DNA from: Candidatus Thalassolituus haligoni
GTDB taxonomy: Bacteria; Pseudomonadota; Gammaproteobacteria; Pseudomonadales; Oceanobacteraceae
Assembly (NCBI RefSeq): GCF_041222825.1
Contig: NZ_CP139482.1
Span: 2,077,001-2,141,000 of the forward strand
DNA length: 64,000 nt
Direction of reading: 5' to 3'
In this document: positions 17,381 to 27,170 of the stretch, one piece after another
How positions within the stretch are numbered: position 1 is the stretch's first letter
Layout of the letters: each line of letters opens with the position of its first letter
Notes under the pieces: model-generated
What the model saw: the letters and a program-made list of their open reading frames with translations, nothing else
Told to the model about the DNA's origin: nothing
Database searches by the model: none
Position numbers and translations under genes: made by a program

Positions 17381-18892
17381 TCAGAGCCAGAAGGTGACCG
17401 CAATAAAGCCAACACCTGTCATCACAATGGTGTAAGGCAACGCCATGATGACCATCTTGCCATAAGACAGGCGGATAAGTGGCGCCAGGGCAGAGGTTAG
17501 CAGGAACAAAAATGCCGCCTGGCCATTGGGTGTTGCCACGCTTGGGAGATTGGTTCCGGTGTTAATGGCCGTTGCCAGTAGGTCAAACTGTTCGCGGCTG
17601 ATATGACCAGCATCCAGCGCTGCCTTGACTTCGGAAATATAGACCGTGGCGACAAAGACATTGTCGCTGATCATCGACAGAACCCCATTGGCCAGAAAGA
17701 AAACACCTGGTTGAGCTGATGGCGAGACGTTGTTGGTATCCAGAATCCAGCTGATGATGGGTGTAAACAGATGCTGGGTATGAATGACGGCAACAATACT
17801 GAAAAACACCACCAGCAAAGCTGTGAATGGCAGGGCCTCTTCAAACGCTTTGCCAATCTGATGCTCTTCGATAATGCCATTAAACGTGGTCAGCAAGATA
17901 ATGACTGCGAGACCAATCAGGCCGACTTCGGCCAGGTGGAATGCCAGTCCAAGCACAAGCAGCAGGGCAACGATCGCCTGGACGATCAGTTGTGCCGCAT
18001 GTTTTGGCGTCATCTGGGCGTTTTGTTCGTTATCAAAGTCTTGCAAAATGCCACGAACGTCATCGGGCAGCAGCGTGCCATAACCGAACATCGCTGTTTT
18101 TTCCAACAATATGCAGGTGAGTAGGCCGGCGGCCAGGACGGGCATGGTCACTGGTGCCATGGTGGTGAAAAAGTCAAAAAACTCCCATCCAGCCACTTTG
18201 GCAATCAGTAGATTCTGAGGCTCACCCACGAGGGTGCAGACACCGCCCAGTGCAGTACCAACCGCACCGTGCATGAGCAGACTGCGCAAGAAAGCACGAA
18301 ACGTGTCGAGATCCTGACGGTGATGCTCTTTCAGATCTGAGTCCGAACCATGGTCGTGAGCTGTATTGGACAGTTTGCCGCTGGCGACCCGGTGGTAAAC
18401 ATTGTAGAAGCCGACGGCAACACTGATCAGAACGGCAGTTACCGTCAGCGCATCCAGAAATGCTGACAAAATTGCGGAGACTATACAGAACAGAAAAGAC
18501 AGCGCTGTTTTTGACTTCACGCCAAGCAGAATCTTGGTGAACGCATACAGCAGCAGGTCTTTCATGAAATAAATACCTGCCACCATAAACATCAGCAACA
18601 GGATAACCGGGAAGTTATGAAGGGCTTCCTCGTAGACAACTTCAGCAGGGGCCATATTAAGCAGAATGGCCTCTATGGCCAGTAATCCACCGGGCTGGAG
18701 CGGGTAACATTTTAATGCCATTGCCAGAGTGAAGATGAACTCCACGATCAGAAGCCAGCCAGTAATGTACGTGCCCAGCGTATAAACGCTGACAATATTA
18801 AACGCCAGAAAGGCAATAATCGTCTTCTTGTACCACTGGGGTGCGTTCCCCAGAAAGTTATTTATGAATGCAGAGGGTAGGTTCGCGGTCAT
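17381..18892 (-). CDS. nhaB: Na+/H+ antiporter NhaB
   Basis: A 503-residue inner-membrane antiporter with about 12 hydrophobic helices, starting with an N-terminal segment typical of NhaB ([21 protein letters not shown]). Blocks such as [20 protein letters not shown] and [24 protein letters not shown] are characteristic. It expels sodium in exchange for protons, which matters under salt or alkaline stress. Its place between dnaQ and fimL is as in Pseudomonas. Confidence 0.94.
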   Translation of the reverse strand: MTANLPSAFINNFLGNAPQWYKKTIIAFLAFNIVSVYTLGTYITGWLLIVEFIFTLAMALKCYPLQPGGLLAIEAILLNMAPAEVVYEEALHNFPVILLLMFMVAGIYFMKDLLLYAFTKILLGVKSKTALSFLFCIVSAILSAFLDALTVTAVLISVAVGFYNVYHRVASGKLSNTAHDHGSDSDLKEHHRQDLDTFRAFLRSLLMHGAVGTALGGVCTLVGEPQNLLIAKVAGWEFFDFFTTMAPVTMPVLAAGLLTCILLEKTAMFGYGTLLPDDVRGILQDFDNEQNAQMTPKHAAQLIVQAIVALLLVLGLAFHLAEVGLIGLAVIILLTTFNGIIEEHQIGKAFEEALPFTALLVVFFSIVAVIHTQHLFTPIISWILDTNNVSPSAQPGVFFLANGVLSMISDNVFVATVYISEVKAALDAGHISREQFDLLATAINTGTNLPSVATPNGQAAFLFLLTSALAPLIRLSYGKMVIMALPYTIVMTGVGFIAVTFWL

Positions 18893-19007
18893 GCTTCATT
18901 CCTTGGTCGTCTCCCTTTTGGGGGTCGAGGCAATGTAATGGGTTTTCAATTATTTGCAACTTGTGTCCAATACTTAGAGGACTATCCGTGTACTATCCGC
19001 AGTTGTA

Positions 19008-19272
19008 GGGGACATCTATTTAATCCTGCACGACTCTGCGCGAGTGTTGCCGGTGATCAGGGCAAGGCGGCGAATGCCGCGAAATGACGAGTCCTTTTCA
19101 AGTTCGCCAACACCGCTCTGGACGGCGGCAACCCGCGCCCTCCGGGGGCTGCCGGATGATCTCGACTCTGTGTCGCCGACGTTTGACTTGACCTGTCAGG
19201 CCTGCAAGTCGGCTTCGTGATTCGGCACCATCCGGTAGCCCAGAGTGAGCACCGGATTAAATAGATGTCCCC
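19008..19272. mobile_element. 265-bp MITE-like element, copy 2
   Basis: Same element as at 1543-1807, with perfect 19-bp terminal inverted repeats (GGGGACATCTATTTAATCC and its complement). It is flanked by TGTA on both sides, a 4-bp target duplication different from the one at copy 1. This shows that each copy inserted independently. It lies in the divergent promoter region between nhaB and fimL and could affect either gene. It carries no plausible gene. Confidence 0.88.
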
Positions 19273-19384
19273 TGTAGCACAGTTGTGGGTATAAAGACCC
19301 TGTGCATGGCTCTGTCCTGCAAACGGGCTGCTATTTCACTTCAATGTCGCAAAACTTTCGCGATTAATATATGAAGTGGATAGA

Positions 19385-21067
19385 ATGGCGGTAACAAATG
19401 TTCACAGAATACGACAAACACTCATGGCAGAACTAATGATCGGAAGCGAAGAGTCAACGTTTGCAGTGTCGTTGAACCTGGTAAAAGCCGAGGTAGCCAA
19501 CGCACTGGATCAGGCAGCAGCACAGCTGGATGTGTATTCAGAAACCGGTAGTCCAGATCAGTTGCGCGCATTTTTTGCCGAGGTTCAGCAGGTGCGCGGC
19601 ACCTTTAAAATGCTGGATTTTCGTGCTGGCGAGCGTATGTGTGAAGAGTTTGCAGAAACCGGTCGGTCAGCTCGTGGAGAGCGGCTGTCGGATCAGACCT
19701 TGACGATATTTACCCAGGCAATCGTATTCCTGAAACGATTTGTCGATTTATTGGGGGCGGGTTATCCGCTGTCACCCAGTTTGCTGGTGCCATCAATTAA
19801 CCAGATTCGGCGGGAGCGTAACGATGCGCCTCTGCCGGAAGCCTACTTCTTCCTGGTGAATTTACGGCCGCGCGTGGTCATGCCGAAGCTGGAATCCGGC
19901 ATGATGCGTTTCCCGTATCGTCGTGCTCGTCAGATGTACCAGCTCGGGTTGCTCGGCCTGATGCGTGGTCAGGGGCGACGTGGCCCGGTGCTGGTTATGT
20001 CACGCGCCATCAGTCGCTTTGAAAAAGCAAGCCGGGGCGGCGCTTCCTGGTTGTTTTGGCATACCGTTATGGGCGCGCTGGATGCCTTGTCTCAGCAATC
20101 ATTTGAGATGACGCCAGCGCGTCTGATTCTGCTGGGGCAGCTTGATAAACAGGTGCGCCACGTTCAAGACACCGAAGGCAAGGCGTTTGCCGAAAAGCAG
20201 CCAGATTGGCTGCTAAAAGAATTTATTCATATCGTTTCTCTGGCCCAGCCAGATTCTGATTTGATTCGCGTCATTCAGGAAGAATTTCAGCTTGGCCGTG
20301 GCGTCAAGGAATCCCAGTTGGTGGAGTTCCGCAGTCAATTGCGTGGCCCGGACAGTGCTGCGATGGAATCCCTGGCGACGGCACTTCAGGAAGAGCTACA
20401 GATCATTAAGGATCAGATTGATCTGGTGGAACGAATTGATATTACGGAAGAAGATTTTGATGACCTGTTGTCATCATTGTCACGGATTGGCGACACACTG
20501 ATGATCACCAATCAGACACCGCCTGCCAGCCGCACCCTGGCTCTGGTAGAACAGTTGCGGGCAGCCGGTTCCAGTGGGCTGAAAGATAACGCAGCCAGTG
20601 TGGCAGACAGTATTATCCGGCTGGAACAGGATTTACGTGCCATATCGCACAGTGGCCTGGATACCAAGGCGCTGGTTGACCCGATCAGCTTGAGAGAGGC
20701 CCGTATTGCAGTAGTGTCAGAATCCATGACGGCGCTGGCGATGATCAAACGGGCGATAGGCAGTTATCTGGAGTCGGATGGTGATCACCTCCACGTTAAA
20801 AATGTGGGTAAAAGCCTGCTCGACGTGGCCGGGGCCTTGTTGTTTCTGGATAAGCGGCCAGCACATGATGTCCTGTTGGCACTTAATACGTTTATTACGC
20901 AACAGGTACTGACTGCTCGGGAACCGATTGCAGAACATAAAATGGAAGCATTTGCCGATGCGATAACGGCAATTGAATATTTCCTCGATACTCTTAATGG
21001 TCAGTCTGCGGGTGCTGATGAGGCGATTCGACTGGCGCAAGAGAGTCTTGTGCATCTGCAGAGCTGA
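19385..21067 (+). CDS. fimL: FimL-like type IV pilus / twitching regulator
   Basis: A 560-residue, mostly helical cytoplasmic protein without membrane segments. The N-terminal 120 residues resemble an Hpt-like helical bundle (LDQAAAQLDVYSETG ... QQVRGTFKMLDFRAGERMCEEF) but lack a phospho-accepting histidine. This is the state of FimL, which is homologous to the N-terminal part of the ChpA chemosensory kinase. In P. aeruginosa FimL links the Chp system to cAMP production and type IV pilus assembly. The position next to nhaB matches. The ATG at 19385 is preferred over the GTG at 19376, since AAGTGG lies just upstream of it. Confidence 0.82.
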   Translation: MAVTNVHRIRQTLMAELMIGSEESTFAVSLNLVKAEVANALDQAAAQLDVYSETGSPDQLRAFFAEVQQVRGTFKMLDFRAGERMCEEFAETGRSARGERLSDQTLTIFTQAIVFLKRFVDLLGAGYPLSPSLLVPSINQIRRERNDAPLPEAYFFLVNLRPRVVMPKLESGMMRFPYRRARQMYQLGLLGLMRGQGRRGPVLVMSRAISRFEKASRGGASWLFWHTVMGALDALSQQSFEMTPARLILLGQLDKQVRHVQDTEGKAFAEKQPDWLLKEFIHIVSLAQPDSDLIRVIQEEFQLGRGVKESQLVEFRSQLRGPDSAAMESLATALQEELQIIKDQIDLVERIDITEEDFDDLLSSLSRIGDTLMITNQTPPASRTLALVEQLRAAGSSGLKDNAASVADSIIRLEQDLRAISHSGLDTKALVDPISLREARIAVVSESMTALAMIKRAIGSYLESDGDHLHVKNVGKSLLDVAGALLFLDKRPAHDVLLALNTFITQQVLTAREPIAEHKMEAFADAITAIEYFLDTLNGQSAGADEAIRLAQESLVHLQS

Positions 21068-21072
21068 TTAAT

Positions 21073-21714
21073 ATGTTGCACGATACCCTGATCAGTTCTC
21101 TCGGTTTTGTTATTTTTCTGATTCTCGTCATTGTGGCGTTTATGTGGTTGGGGAAATCCTGGTTTATCCAGTGGCTCAAAGGTACAGCCGGAATGCTGAT
21201 GTTGTTCGGTGGCTTCTTGCTGGTTTATGTCATTCTGGATTTATGGAGTTACGATCAGGCGCATCCGGATGTTCCGGCGCTGACGGTCAGTGTTTATCAA
21301 ACCGGCGAGCAGGTTTACGACATCAGCCTGGTTGATGAAGAAGGTCTAGAAGAACGGTATGTCCTGCATGGTGACCAGTGGCAGCTGGATGTGCGACTGC
21401 TGGCCTGGTATGGCCCGTTTGATGCCTTGAGTGCGGCGCCGATGTATCGGCTTGATCGCTTGTCTGGGCGGTTCTTGTCACTTGAGCAGGAGCGAACGGC
21501 TGAACGAACGGTGTTTGAGTTGTCGACGCCCGGGGTTATTGATGCGTGGAGCATGATCAAAAAATTCGGGTTCTGGTTACAGGCAGAGATGGGGAGTGCC
21601 GTCTTTATGCCCCTGGCGAACGGAGCGGTGTATGCGGTTTATATTACCGATACTGGTGTTGCTGCCAAACCTTTGAATGATGTTGCAGAAAAAGCGCTAG
21701 GTGGCGACTGGTAA
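21073..21714 (+). CDS. conserved membrane-anchored protein (often labelled cation/multidrug efflux-like)
   Basis: A 213-residue protein 5 bp after fimL and surely cotranscribed. Two hydrophobic helices lie at the N-terminus (about residues 8-27 and 35-55), followed by a soluble domain of about 155 residues that is probably periplasmic (YDISLVDEEGLEERYVLHGDQWQLDVRLL). Homologues beside fimL are sometimes named multidrug efflux pumps, but two helices cannot form a pump and I see no transporter motif. The context suggests a role with FimL or the envelope. Confidence 0.75.
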   Translation: MLHDTLISSLGFVIFLILVIVAFMWLGKSWFIQWLKGTAGMLMLFGGFLLVYVILDLWSYDQAHPDVPALTVSVYQTGEQVYDISLVDEEGLEERYVLHGDQWQLDVRLLAWYGPFDALSAAPMYRLDRLSGRFLSLEQERTAERTVFELSTPGVIDAWSMIKKFGFWLQAEMGSAVFMPLANGAVYAVYITDTGVAAKPLNDVAEKALGGDW

Positions 21715-21737
21715 AGGCGGATAAAGTAACTGGTCAG

Positions 21738-21763
21738 AAAACGGGCGCTAGCCCGTTTTTTTG
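21738..21763 (+). terminator. rho-independent terminator
   Basis: AAACGGGC-GCTA-GCCCGTTTTTTT is a compact GC-rich stem followed by a T-run. It ends the fimL operon, and the A-run on the other side lets it serve the convergent SCP2 gene too. Confidence 0.92.
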
Positions 21764-21773
21764 TTTTGATCGA

Positions 21774-22088
21774 TCAGGCTGGAAACAATTCGCCAATTTT
21801 GGTGGCCAGCATCATATCGCCTTCGACGCGTAATTGACCGGACATAAAGGCTTGCATGCCATCTGTTTCACCGCTGGCGATACCGGCAAAGGTTTCGGTG
21901 TTCATAACCAGGGTGACATCAGCATCATCATTCTCACCTTCGCCAACGGTGCAGGTTCCGTCTTTGATGGTGATGTAATAATCATCGCCGTCTTCAATAC
22001 TGAACTGGAAAGTGGCATTCAGATCGTCAGCGGCATCTGAATCGAAGCGGTTGTTCAGTGTGTTGATAATATCTGCGACGGAAGTCAT
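21774..22088 (-). CDS. SCP2 sterol-binding domain protein
   Basis: A 104-residue single-domain protein of the sterol-carrier-protein-2 family, with the hydrophobic pocket blocks ATFQFSIEDGDDYYITIKDG, DADVTLVMNTETFAGIASGE and GQLRVEGDMMLATKIGELF read in parts. Such proteins bind lipids or acyl-CoA and may shuttle them to enzymes of fatty-acid metabolism. Ligand unknown. Confidence 0.9.
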   Translation of the reverse strand: MTSVADIINTLNNRFDSDAADDLNATFQFSIEDGDDYYITIKDGTCTVGEGENDDADVTLVMNTETFAGIASGETDGMQAFMSGQLRVEGDMMLATKIGELFPA

Positions 22089-22180
22089 TGGCTTGTTCCT
22101 TTATTGTTAGTGTCATGCACTGACTTTTGGGTATCTAAACGAGTTAGCAGTGGTTTGTTTAACCATGGCAACACTCTATG

Positions 22181-22200
22181 TGGCACTTGAACAAGTGTCA
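22181..22200. promoter_or_regulatory. 20-bp palindrome in the SCP2/sohB promoter region
   Basis: TGGCACTTG-AA-CAAGTGTCA is a dyad with one mismatch per arm, about 93 bp upstream of the SCP2 start and 108 bp upstream of sohB. A second dyad TTGAATTCAA follows at 22203. The size fits an operator for a dimeric repressor such as a TetR-type protein. The regulator is unknown. Confidence 0.4.
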
Positions 22201-22307
22201 ACTTGAATTCAAACGACCGTATGAATTCGGGCGATTATTCCCGGTTGGCAACTTGTTGCTTAACCGGGTTCAGGTAGACTAGCTGTTTTACATTTAAGGA
22301 ATCGTGC

Positions 22308-23369
22308 GTGGAATTTCTTGCCGACTACGGGTTGTTTTTGTTGAAGACTGTGACCATTGCCGGAGCGATTATTTTGTTGCTCGGGGCGGTAGCCAGTATG
22401 GGTATGCGTCATAAGTCGCGTACCGAAGGGGAGTTGGTCGTCAAGCGGCTGAATGATGATATCGAAGAGTACAAGGAAGTGATTGAAGATGCGGTGCTGG
22501 AGAAAGATGAACTAAAAGCCTTGCACAAGCAGCGCGACAAGGAAGACAAGGCGGAGGAAAAAGCCGAGCGCAAGCGGGTCAAGGATGGGCTGGAGTCTAA
22601 ATCGATCAAGAAAAGAGTGTATGTTATTGATTTTAATGGTGATGTTCGAGCCAGTGAAGTCGATCTGTTGCGGCATGAAATTACCGCAATTCTAACCTCC
22701 ATTCGACCTGATGATGAGGTAGTACTACGCCTCGAAAGTGCCGGTGGTATGGTGCATACCTATGGTCTGGCTGCGTCCCAGCTGAAACGGATTCGCGACA
22801 AGGGTGTCACGCTGACCATTTGCGTGGATGAAGTTGCCGCAAGTGGCGGATATATGATGGCGTGTCTGGCCAATCGTATCGTGGCAGCGCCGTTTGCACT
22901 GGTCGGCTCCATTGGCGTAATGGCGCAATTGCCCAATTTCAATAAATTGCTGAAAAAACATGATGTCGACTTCGAGTTGTTTACCGCCGGAGAATACAAA
23001 CGTACGGTGACCATGTTCGGCCAGAATACAGCCAAGGCTCGGGACAAATTCCAATCTGATCTTGAGGAGACGCACACTCTGTTCAAACAGCATATTCAAC
23101 GTTATCGTCCAAGGCTGGATATGACCGCCGTTGCTAATGGCGATGTCTGGTACGGCCAGCAGGCGGTTGAGTTGAAACTCATTGATGAGCTGGGAACCAG
23201 CGATGACTATATCGTTGATGCCTGTGCGAATTCGGATGTTTTCAGTGTTCGTTATGAATACCGAAAGACACTGCAGGAGCGGATCGGTTTTGCTGTTCAG
23301 GGAGGAATTGGCAAGGCGGTGACCACAGTGCTGAACCGGGTGCAGCAGCAGGCGGTCAGCAAAAGCTGA
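22308..23369 (+). CDS. sohB: SohB family inner-membrane protease (S49)
   Basis: A 353-residue membrane-bound serine protease. It has an N-terminal anchor (residues 8-30), a charged coiled linker (40-100), then the S49 fold with Ser179 in DEVAASGGYMMA and Lys231 in GEYKRTVTMFG as the Ser/Lys dyad. SohB digests periplasmic or membrane-released peptides. The GTG start is set by AAGGA 7 bases upstream. Confidence 0.93.
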   Translation: MEFLADYGLFLLKTVTIAGAIILLLGAVASMGMRHKSRTEGELVVKRLNDDIEEYKEVIEDAVLEKDELKALHKQRDKEDKAEEKAERKRVKDGLESKSIKKRVYVIDFNGDVRASEVDLLRHEITAILTSIRPDDEVVLRLESAGGMVHTYGLAASQLKRIRDKGVTLTICVDEVAASGGYMMACLANRIVAAPFALVGSIGVMAQLPNFNKLLKKHDVDFELFTAGEYKRTVTMFGQNTAKARDKFQSDLEETHTLFKQHIQRYRPRLDMTAVANGDVWYGQQAVELKLIDELGTSDDYIVDACANSDVFSVRYEYRKTLQERIGFAVQGGIGKAVTTVLNRVQQQAVSKS

Positions 23370-23380
23370 TGATGGTGAGG

Positions 23381-23400
23381 GACGGGGTGTTAGCCCCGTC
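23381..23400 (+). terminator. GC-rich hairpin after sohB
   Basis: GACGGGG-TGTTAG-CCCCGTC, 11 bp after the sohB stop. A strong stem with no T-run, so it may be a Rho-assisted end or mRNA-stabilising hairpin. Confidence 0.45.
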
Positions 23401-23540
23401 TGGCAGGCTGTTGATGTTCTACCTGCGTTGCCACTGCGGTGTTAAAAACAGGCTCAAATCGGTCATTTGTCAACCATAAGCTCCCTTTTCTCCTGTTTTT
23501 GCCTTGCATTGACTGCTTCGAAAACAAAAATCAACGCCCC

Positions 23541-24701
23541 CTAGTCCCTTCTCAGTTTGTCGCTGACAGCAATCGGATTGGGGTAGTTAAACACCACGAT
23601 ATAACTCGATACCACGAAGGTGATAATGGCCGTTGCTTGTATCAGTAGTGAGCCACGTTCGGTGAGCAAGTCACTTTCGACAGCTACAAACCCTATCAAT
23701 AACGAGAACTCGCTGATTTGTCCGAGACGAAAGCCCACGTCCCAGGCCAGGCTGGTGCGTTCGCTGAAACGTCGGAGCAGTATTCTGAAGGCGACGGGTT
23801 TCAGTGTCAGCACGACGATGGCCAGGGCGATGGCGCTGAAGGCGACGGAAGACAACATGCCAAGGTTGAGGCCGGCTCCGAGGGCAAAGAAAAACATCAC
23901 CAGGAAAAAATCGCGCAACGGCTTGAGGCTGATGGCAATAAACTGGGCAATGGGGCTTGTGGCGAGTGTGATTCCGGCAATAAAAGCACCGATTTCATAA
24001 GTCAGCCCAACCAGTTGTGCGCCCTCCGCGAGTGCCAGACACCAACCAATCGCCAGAATAAACAAATACTCCTGATAACGATCAAAGCGGGTGATCAAGG
24101 GTAGCAAGATGCCTTTGACCGTCAGGTAGGCGACGCCGATCAGTAGCGGCAAGGCAAGAAATGGCTGCCAGACCGGCATGTCGCTCTCACCTTTCATGAC
24201 GCCCAGAAGAATCAGGGTGAATATGGCAAGCATATCTTGCAACAGCAGTAATCCGACCATTAATTCGCCCATGTGCTTGTGGTGCAGAACGGTGGTTGGT
24301 AATAATTTCAGGCCGATAATAGTGCTGGAGAACATCAGTGCCAAGCCGATGATGATGCTGTCCATCTGGCTGTAGCCAAAAACCCAGGTAACGGCAAATC
24401 CGGCGATAAAGAAAAGCAGCGAGCTGACCAGCCCGACTGTGGAGGCCTGCCGCAAAACGGAAATGAGCGAACTGGGCTGCATGTCGAGTCCAAGCAAAAA
24501 CAGCAGGAAAATAATGCCAATATGAGACATGTTTTCCAGTTGTTCCGGGTGTTCAATCCAACCCATGCCAAAGGGGCCAACCAATGCGCCAAGAGCAATG
24601 TAGGCAATTAACACTGGCTGGCGTGTGTATAAGGCGAAGGTAGCCAGTACAGAGGCACCTGCAAAAATCAAAAAAGTTGAAAAAACAATATCTTGCTGCA
24701 T
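23541..24701 (-). CDS. cation:proton antiporter, CPA2 (Kef-like) family
   Basis: A 386-residue inner-membrane protein with 12 or so hydrophobic helices of the Na+/H+ exchanger fold. The conserved early blocks are IAYIALGALVGPFG and IFLLFLLGLDM. A polar helix carries LMFSSTIIGLKLLP with LLLQDMLAIF, the region of the ion-binding aspartate. It lacks the cytoplasmic KTN/TrkA-N domain of full KefB/C, so it is the transport part only. The ATG at 24701 is fixed by AGGAGG five bases upstream. The ion, K+ or Na+, cannot be told. Confidence 0.88.
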   Translation of the reverse strand: MQQDIVFSTFLIFAGASVLATFALYTRQPVLIAYIALGALVGPFGMGWIEHPEQLENMSHIGIIFLLFLLGLDMQPSSLISVLRQASTVGLVSSLLFFIAGFAVTWVFGYSQMDSIIIGLALMFSSTIIGLKLLPTTVLHHKHMGELMVGLLLLQDMLAIFTLILLGVMKGESDMPVWQPFLALPLLIGVAYLTVKGILLPLITRFDRYQEYLFILAIGWCLALAEGAQLVGLTYEIGAFIAGITLATSPIAQFIAISLKPLRDFFLVMFFFALGAGLNLGMLSSVAFSAIALAIVVLTLKPVAFRILLRRFSERTSLAWDVGFRLGQISEFSLLIGFVAVESDLLTERGSLLIQATAIITFVVSSYIVVFNYPNPIAVSDKLRRD

Positions 24702-24844
24702 TTTTTGCCTCCTCTGCCAGATTACCAAGGTTACGTCAGCGGATCGGCAGCCGCCAGCCTGTTATGGCTTGATTTGTTGCCTATAGCGAGTTGCTGAGTA
24801 TTCGCCGATAAGGGCGGCGGTAATGACAGGAGATGAAAACAGCA

Positions 24845-24864
24845 CAGGCTCCCGAAGGAGCCTG
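24845..24864 (-). terminator. probable terminator of the cysI-DUF934 operon
   Basis: CAGGCTCC-CGAA-GGAGCCTG is a perfect 8-bp stem with a tetraloop. On the minus strand it is followed by TGCTGTTTTC. It lies 30 bp after the DUF934 stop. Confidence 0.65.
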
Positions 24865-24894
24865 CAGGCAGGTTGACTCAATCAGCGAATCAAA

Positions 24895-25389
24895 TCAGCG
24901 AGTGATACGTGCAAACAACGGCCGTTGTTCATCCATAGCGCCCTGATAAGGTTGGCTGAATGTCGAAAAAGCCGCCAGAGCGTACTCTTCTTTTTGGTCG
25001 TCGCGCAGAGCGTAGGAGCTGAAGCCGACTCGCTTCATAAAAAACAGTTGATCAATCAGTACGTCACCGACAGCCCGCAAGTCGCCGGCGTAGTGGTACT
25101 GATCGCGCAGCAGGCGGGCAATGGAGTAGCCCCGACCATCAGCAAACTTGGGGAAGTCGACGGCAATGACGGCAAAGTTACGGCACTGTTCTGCCACCAT
25201 ATCAGCAGTCTGGTCGCTGTTCAGAAACAAACCCAGTTTGCCGCGTGACGCCAGTGGTTGTAGCTCGGCTTGTTGGTGCGTCCAGCGTTCCAATGAAATC
25301 AGGCTGTATTCTTCCGCCATGGCGTTGTCTTCTATACGAGTCCAGGCATCGTTGGCTACAAACGCACCATCTTTAATCAGCTTTGCCAT
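24895..25389 (-). CDS. DUF934 protein, sulfite-reductase partner
   Basis: A 164-residue protein of the DUF934 family, which almost always accompanies this type of CysI. Typical blocks are FVANDAWTRI, LGLFLNSDQTAD, FPKFADGRGYSIARLLR and LRAVGDVLIDQLFFMKRVGF. The likely role is in assimilatory sulfite reduction, possibly as an oxidoreductase or assembly partner; the reaction is unproven. The ATG at 25389 has GGAGG six bases upstream. It lies inside the end of cysI, giving a 17-bp overlap and translational coupling. Confidence 0.9.
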   Translation of the reverse strand: MAKLIKDGAFVANDAWTRIEDNAMAEEYSLISLERWTHQQAELQPLASRGKLGLFLNSDQTADMVAEQCRNFAVIAVDFPKFADGRGYSIARLLRDQYHYAGDLRAVGDVLIDQLFFMKRVGFSSYALRDDQKEEYALAAFSTFSQPYQGAMDEQRPLFARITR

Positions 25390-27040
25390 ATACCGCCTCC
25401 TTGAATGTGTCATGACCAATACGTTTGTAGGCTTCCAGAAAGCTTTCTCCGGTGTGACGAGTCGCCACATACACGTCGAGCACTTTGGCGATAACGTCGG
25501 TCAGCTGTTCGCGTGAGAACGATGGGCCAAGAATCTTGCCCAGCGATGTCGGGCCGCGACCACCGGAGTTGCCGCCCAGTGATACCTGGTAAAACTCCTG
25601 ACCTTTTTTATCTACCCCGAGAACACCAATGTTGCCAATGTGGTGATGGCCACAGGCGTTCATACAGCCAGAAATGTTCAGATCGATCTCACCCAGGTCA
25701 TGCTGGTAGTCCAGGTCTTCAAAGCGCACCTGCAAGTCTTCGGCGATCGGAATGGATTTGGCATTGGCCAGGGCGCAGAAATCACCGCCCGGACAGCAAA
25801 TCATATCCGTCAGCAGTCCCAGGGTGGGCGTCGCCAGTCCCAGCGTCTTGGCTTTTTGCCACAGGGTGAACAGTTGACGCTGCTCGACATTGGCCAGTAC
25901 CAGATTTTGTTGGTGGGTAGAGCGCAGCTCACCGAAACTGAATACGTCAGCCAGGTCGGCAATCTGATCCATCTGTTCGGCCGTCACATCACCGGGAGGG
26001 GTGCCTTTCTGCTTCAGGGTCAAGGTTACGACGGCGTAGCCTGACTGCTTGTGCTCGCGCACGTTACGGCCCAGCCAGCGAACGAAAGCAGGATTTTCTG
26101 CTTTGGCTGTTACCAGTTCGGGCGGGTTGTTTTCCAGTGCAGCATAGGCAGGGTCTATAAAGTGTTTCTTGACGCGCTCCAGCTCGGCGGCTGTCAGTCG
26201 GGTGGCGGAATCCTTGATACGCTGCCACTCGGCTTCTACCAATTCGGACATGCGCTGAACGCCCAGTGCCTTGGTAAGGATCTTGATGCGTGCCTTGTAC
26301 TTGTTGTCGCGACGACCAAACTGGTTGTAAATCCGAATCACGGCTTCCAGATACGTCAGCAAATCTTGCTCTGGCAGAAATTCCCGTACCACTTCGCCAA
26401 TGATTGGCGTACGGCCCAGGCCGCCACCGACCAGCACACGATAGCCCAGCTCGCCCGCGTCGTTACGAATGATATGTACGCCAATGTCGTGAACTTCAGT
26501 GGCCGCACGGTCTTCGCCTGGGACGGCGTTGACGGCAATTTTGAATTTGCGTGGCAGAAAGGCAAATTCCGGGTGAAAGGTCGACCATTGACGGATGATT
26601 TCGCAGTATGGGCGCGGGTCGACAATTTCTTCGGCAACGACCCCAGCGTATTCGTCGGTGGTGGTGTTACGAATACAGTTACCGCTGGTTTGCACTGCGT
26701 GCATCTGTACTGCAGCCAAGTCGGCCAGGATTTGTGGGCAGTCTTCCAGTTTTGGCCAGTTAAACTGCAGATTCTGGCGGGTGCTGAAGTGGGCATAACC
26801 CTTGTCGTAGTCTCGGGCCACCTTGGCCAAGACACGCATCTGTTGGGCATTAAATGCACCATAAGGGATGGCAACTCGCAGCATGGGTGCATAGCGTTGC
26901 ACGTAAATGCCATTCTGCAGGCGCAGCGGCAAGAACTCATCTTCAGCGATTTCCCCGGCCAGATAACGTTCAGTCTGACTTTTGAATTGGGCAACACGCT
27001 CGTTCAGGATCTGCTGATCGTACTCGTCGTATTGGTACAT
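25373..27040 (-). CDS. cysI: sulfite reductase hemoprotein (nitrite/sulfite reductase family)
   Basis: A 555-residue siroheme enzyme reducing sulfite to sulfide with six electrons. The [4Fe-4S]/siroheme cysteines are in order: Cys416-x5-Cys422 (CCPGGDFC) and Cys459-x3-Cys463 (GCMNACGHHH). The N-terminal ferrodoxin-like repeat (HFSTRQNLQFNWPKLED) and the siroheme-binding TSGNCIRNTTTDEYAG are intact. No CysJ flavoprotein is adjacent, in keeping with the Pseudomonas-type enzyme, which pairs with DUF934. Confidence 0.95.
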   Translation of the reverse strand: MYQYDEYDQQILNERVAQFKSQTERYLAGEIAEDEFLPLRLQNGIYVQRYAPMLRVAIPYGAFNAQQMRVLAKVARDYDKGYAHFSTRQNLQFNWPKLEDCPQILADLAAVQMHAVQTSGNCIRNTTTDEYAGVVAEEIVDPRPYCEIIRQWSTFHPEFAFLPRKFKIAVNAVPGEDRAATEVHDIGVHIIRNDAGELGYRVLVGGGLGRTPIIGEVVREFLPEQDLLTYLEAVIRIYNQFGRRDNKYKARIKILTKALGVQRMSELVEAEWQRIKDSATRLTAAELERVKKHFIDPAYAALENNPPELVTAKAENPAFVRWLGRNVREHKQSGYAVVTLTLKQKGTPPGDVTAEQMDQIADLADVFSFGELRSTHQQNLVLANVEQRQLFTLWQKAKTLGLATPTLGLLTDMICCPGGDFCALANAKSIPIAEDLQVRFEDLDYQHDLGEIDLNISGCMNACGHHHIGNIGVLGVDKKGQEFYQVSLGGNSGGRGPTSLGKILGPSFSREQLTDVIAKVLDVYVATRHTGESFLEAYKRIGHDTFKEAVYGKAD

Positions 27041-27170
27041 AGTATCTCGGTTGCTTTTTTACACTGGCGCACGGTCAGTGATGTTTATTAGTTGGGCGAA
27101 CATTACCAAAGCCGCTTTATTCTTAAAACGACTATTTATCTATATCGTAATTACTTTTATGCCTTATATC

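Noticed and set aside
26051..27091. 346-codon open frame antisense to cysI
   Set aside because: It mirrors the codon pattern of the well-supported cysI gene, has no family resemblance and no ribosome site.
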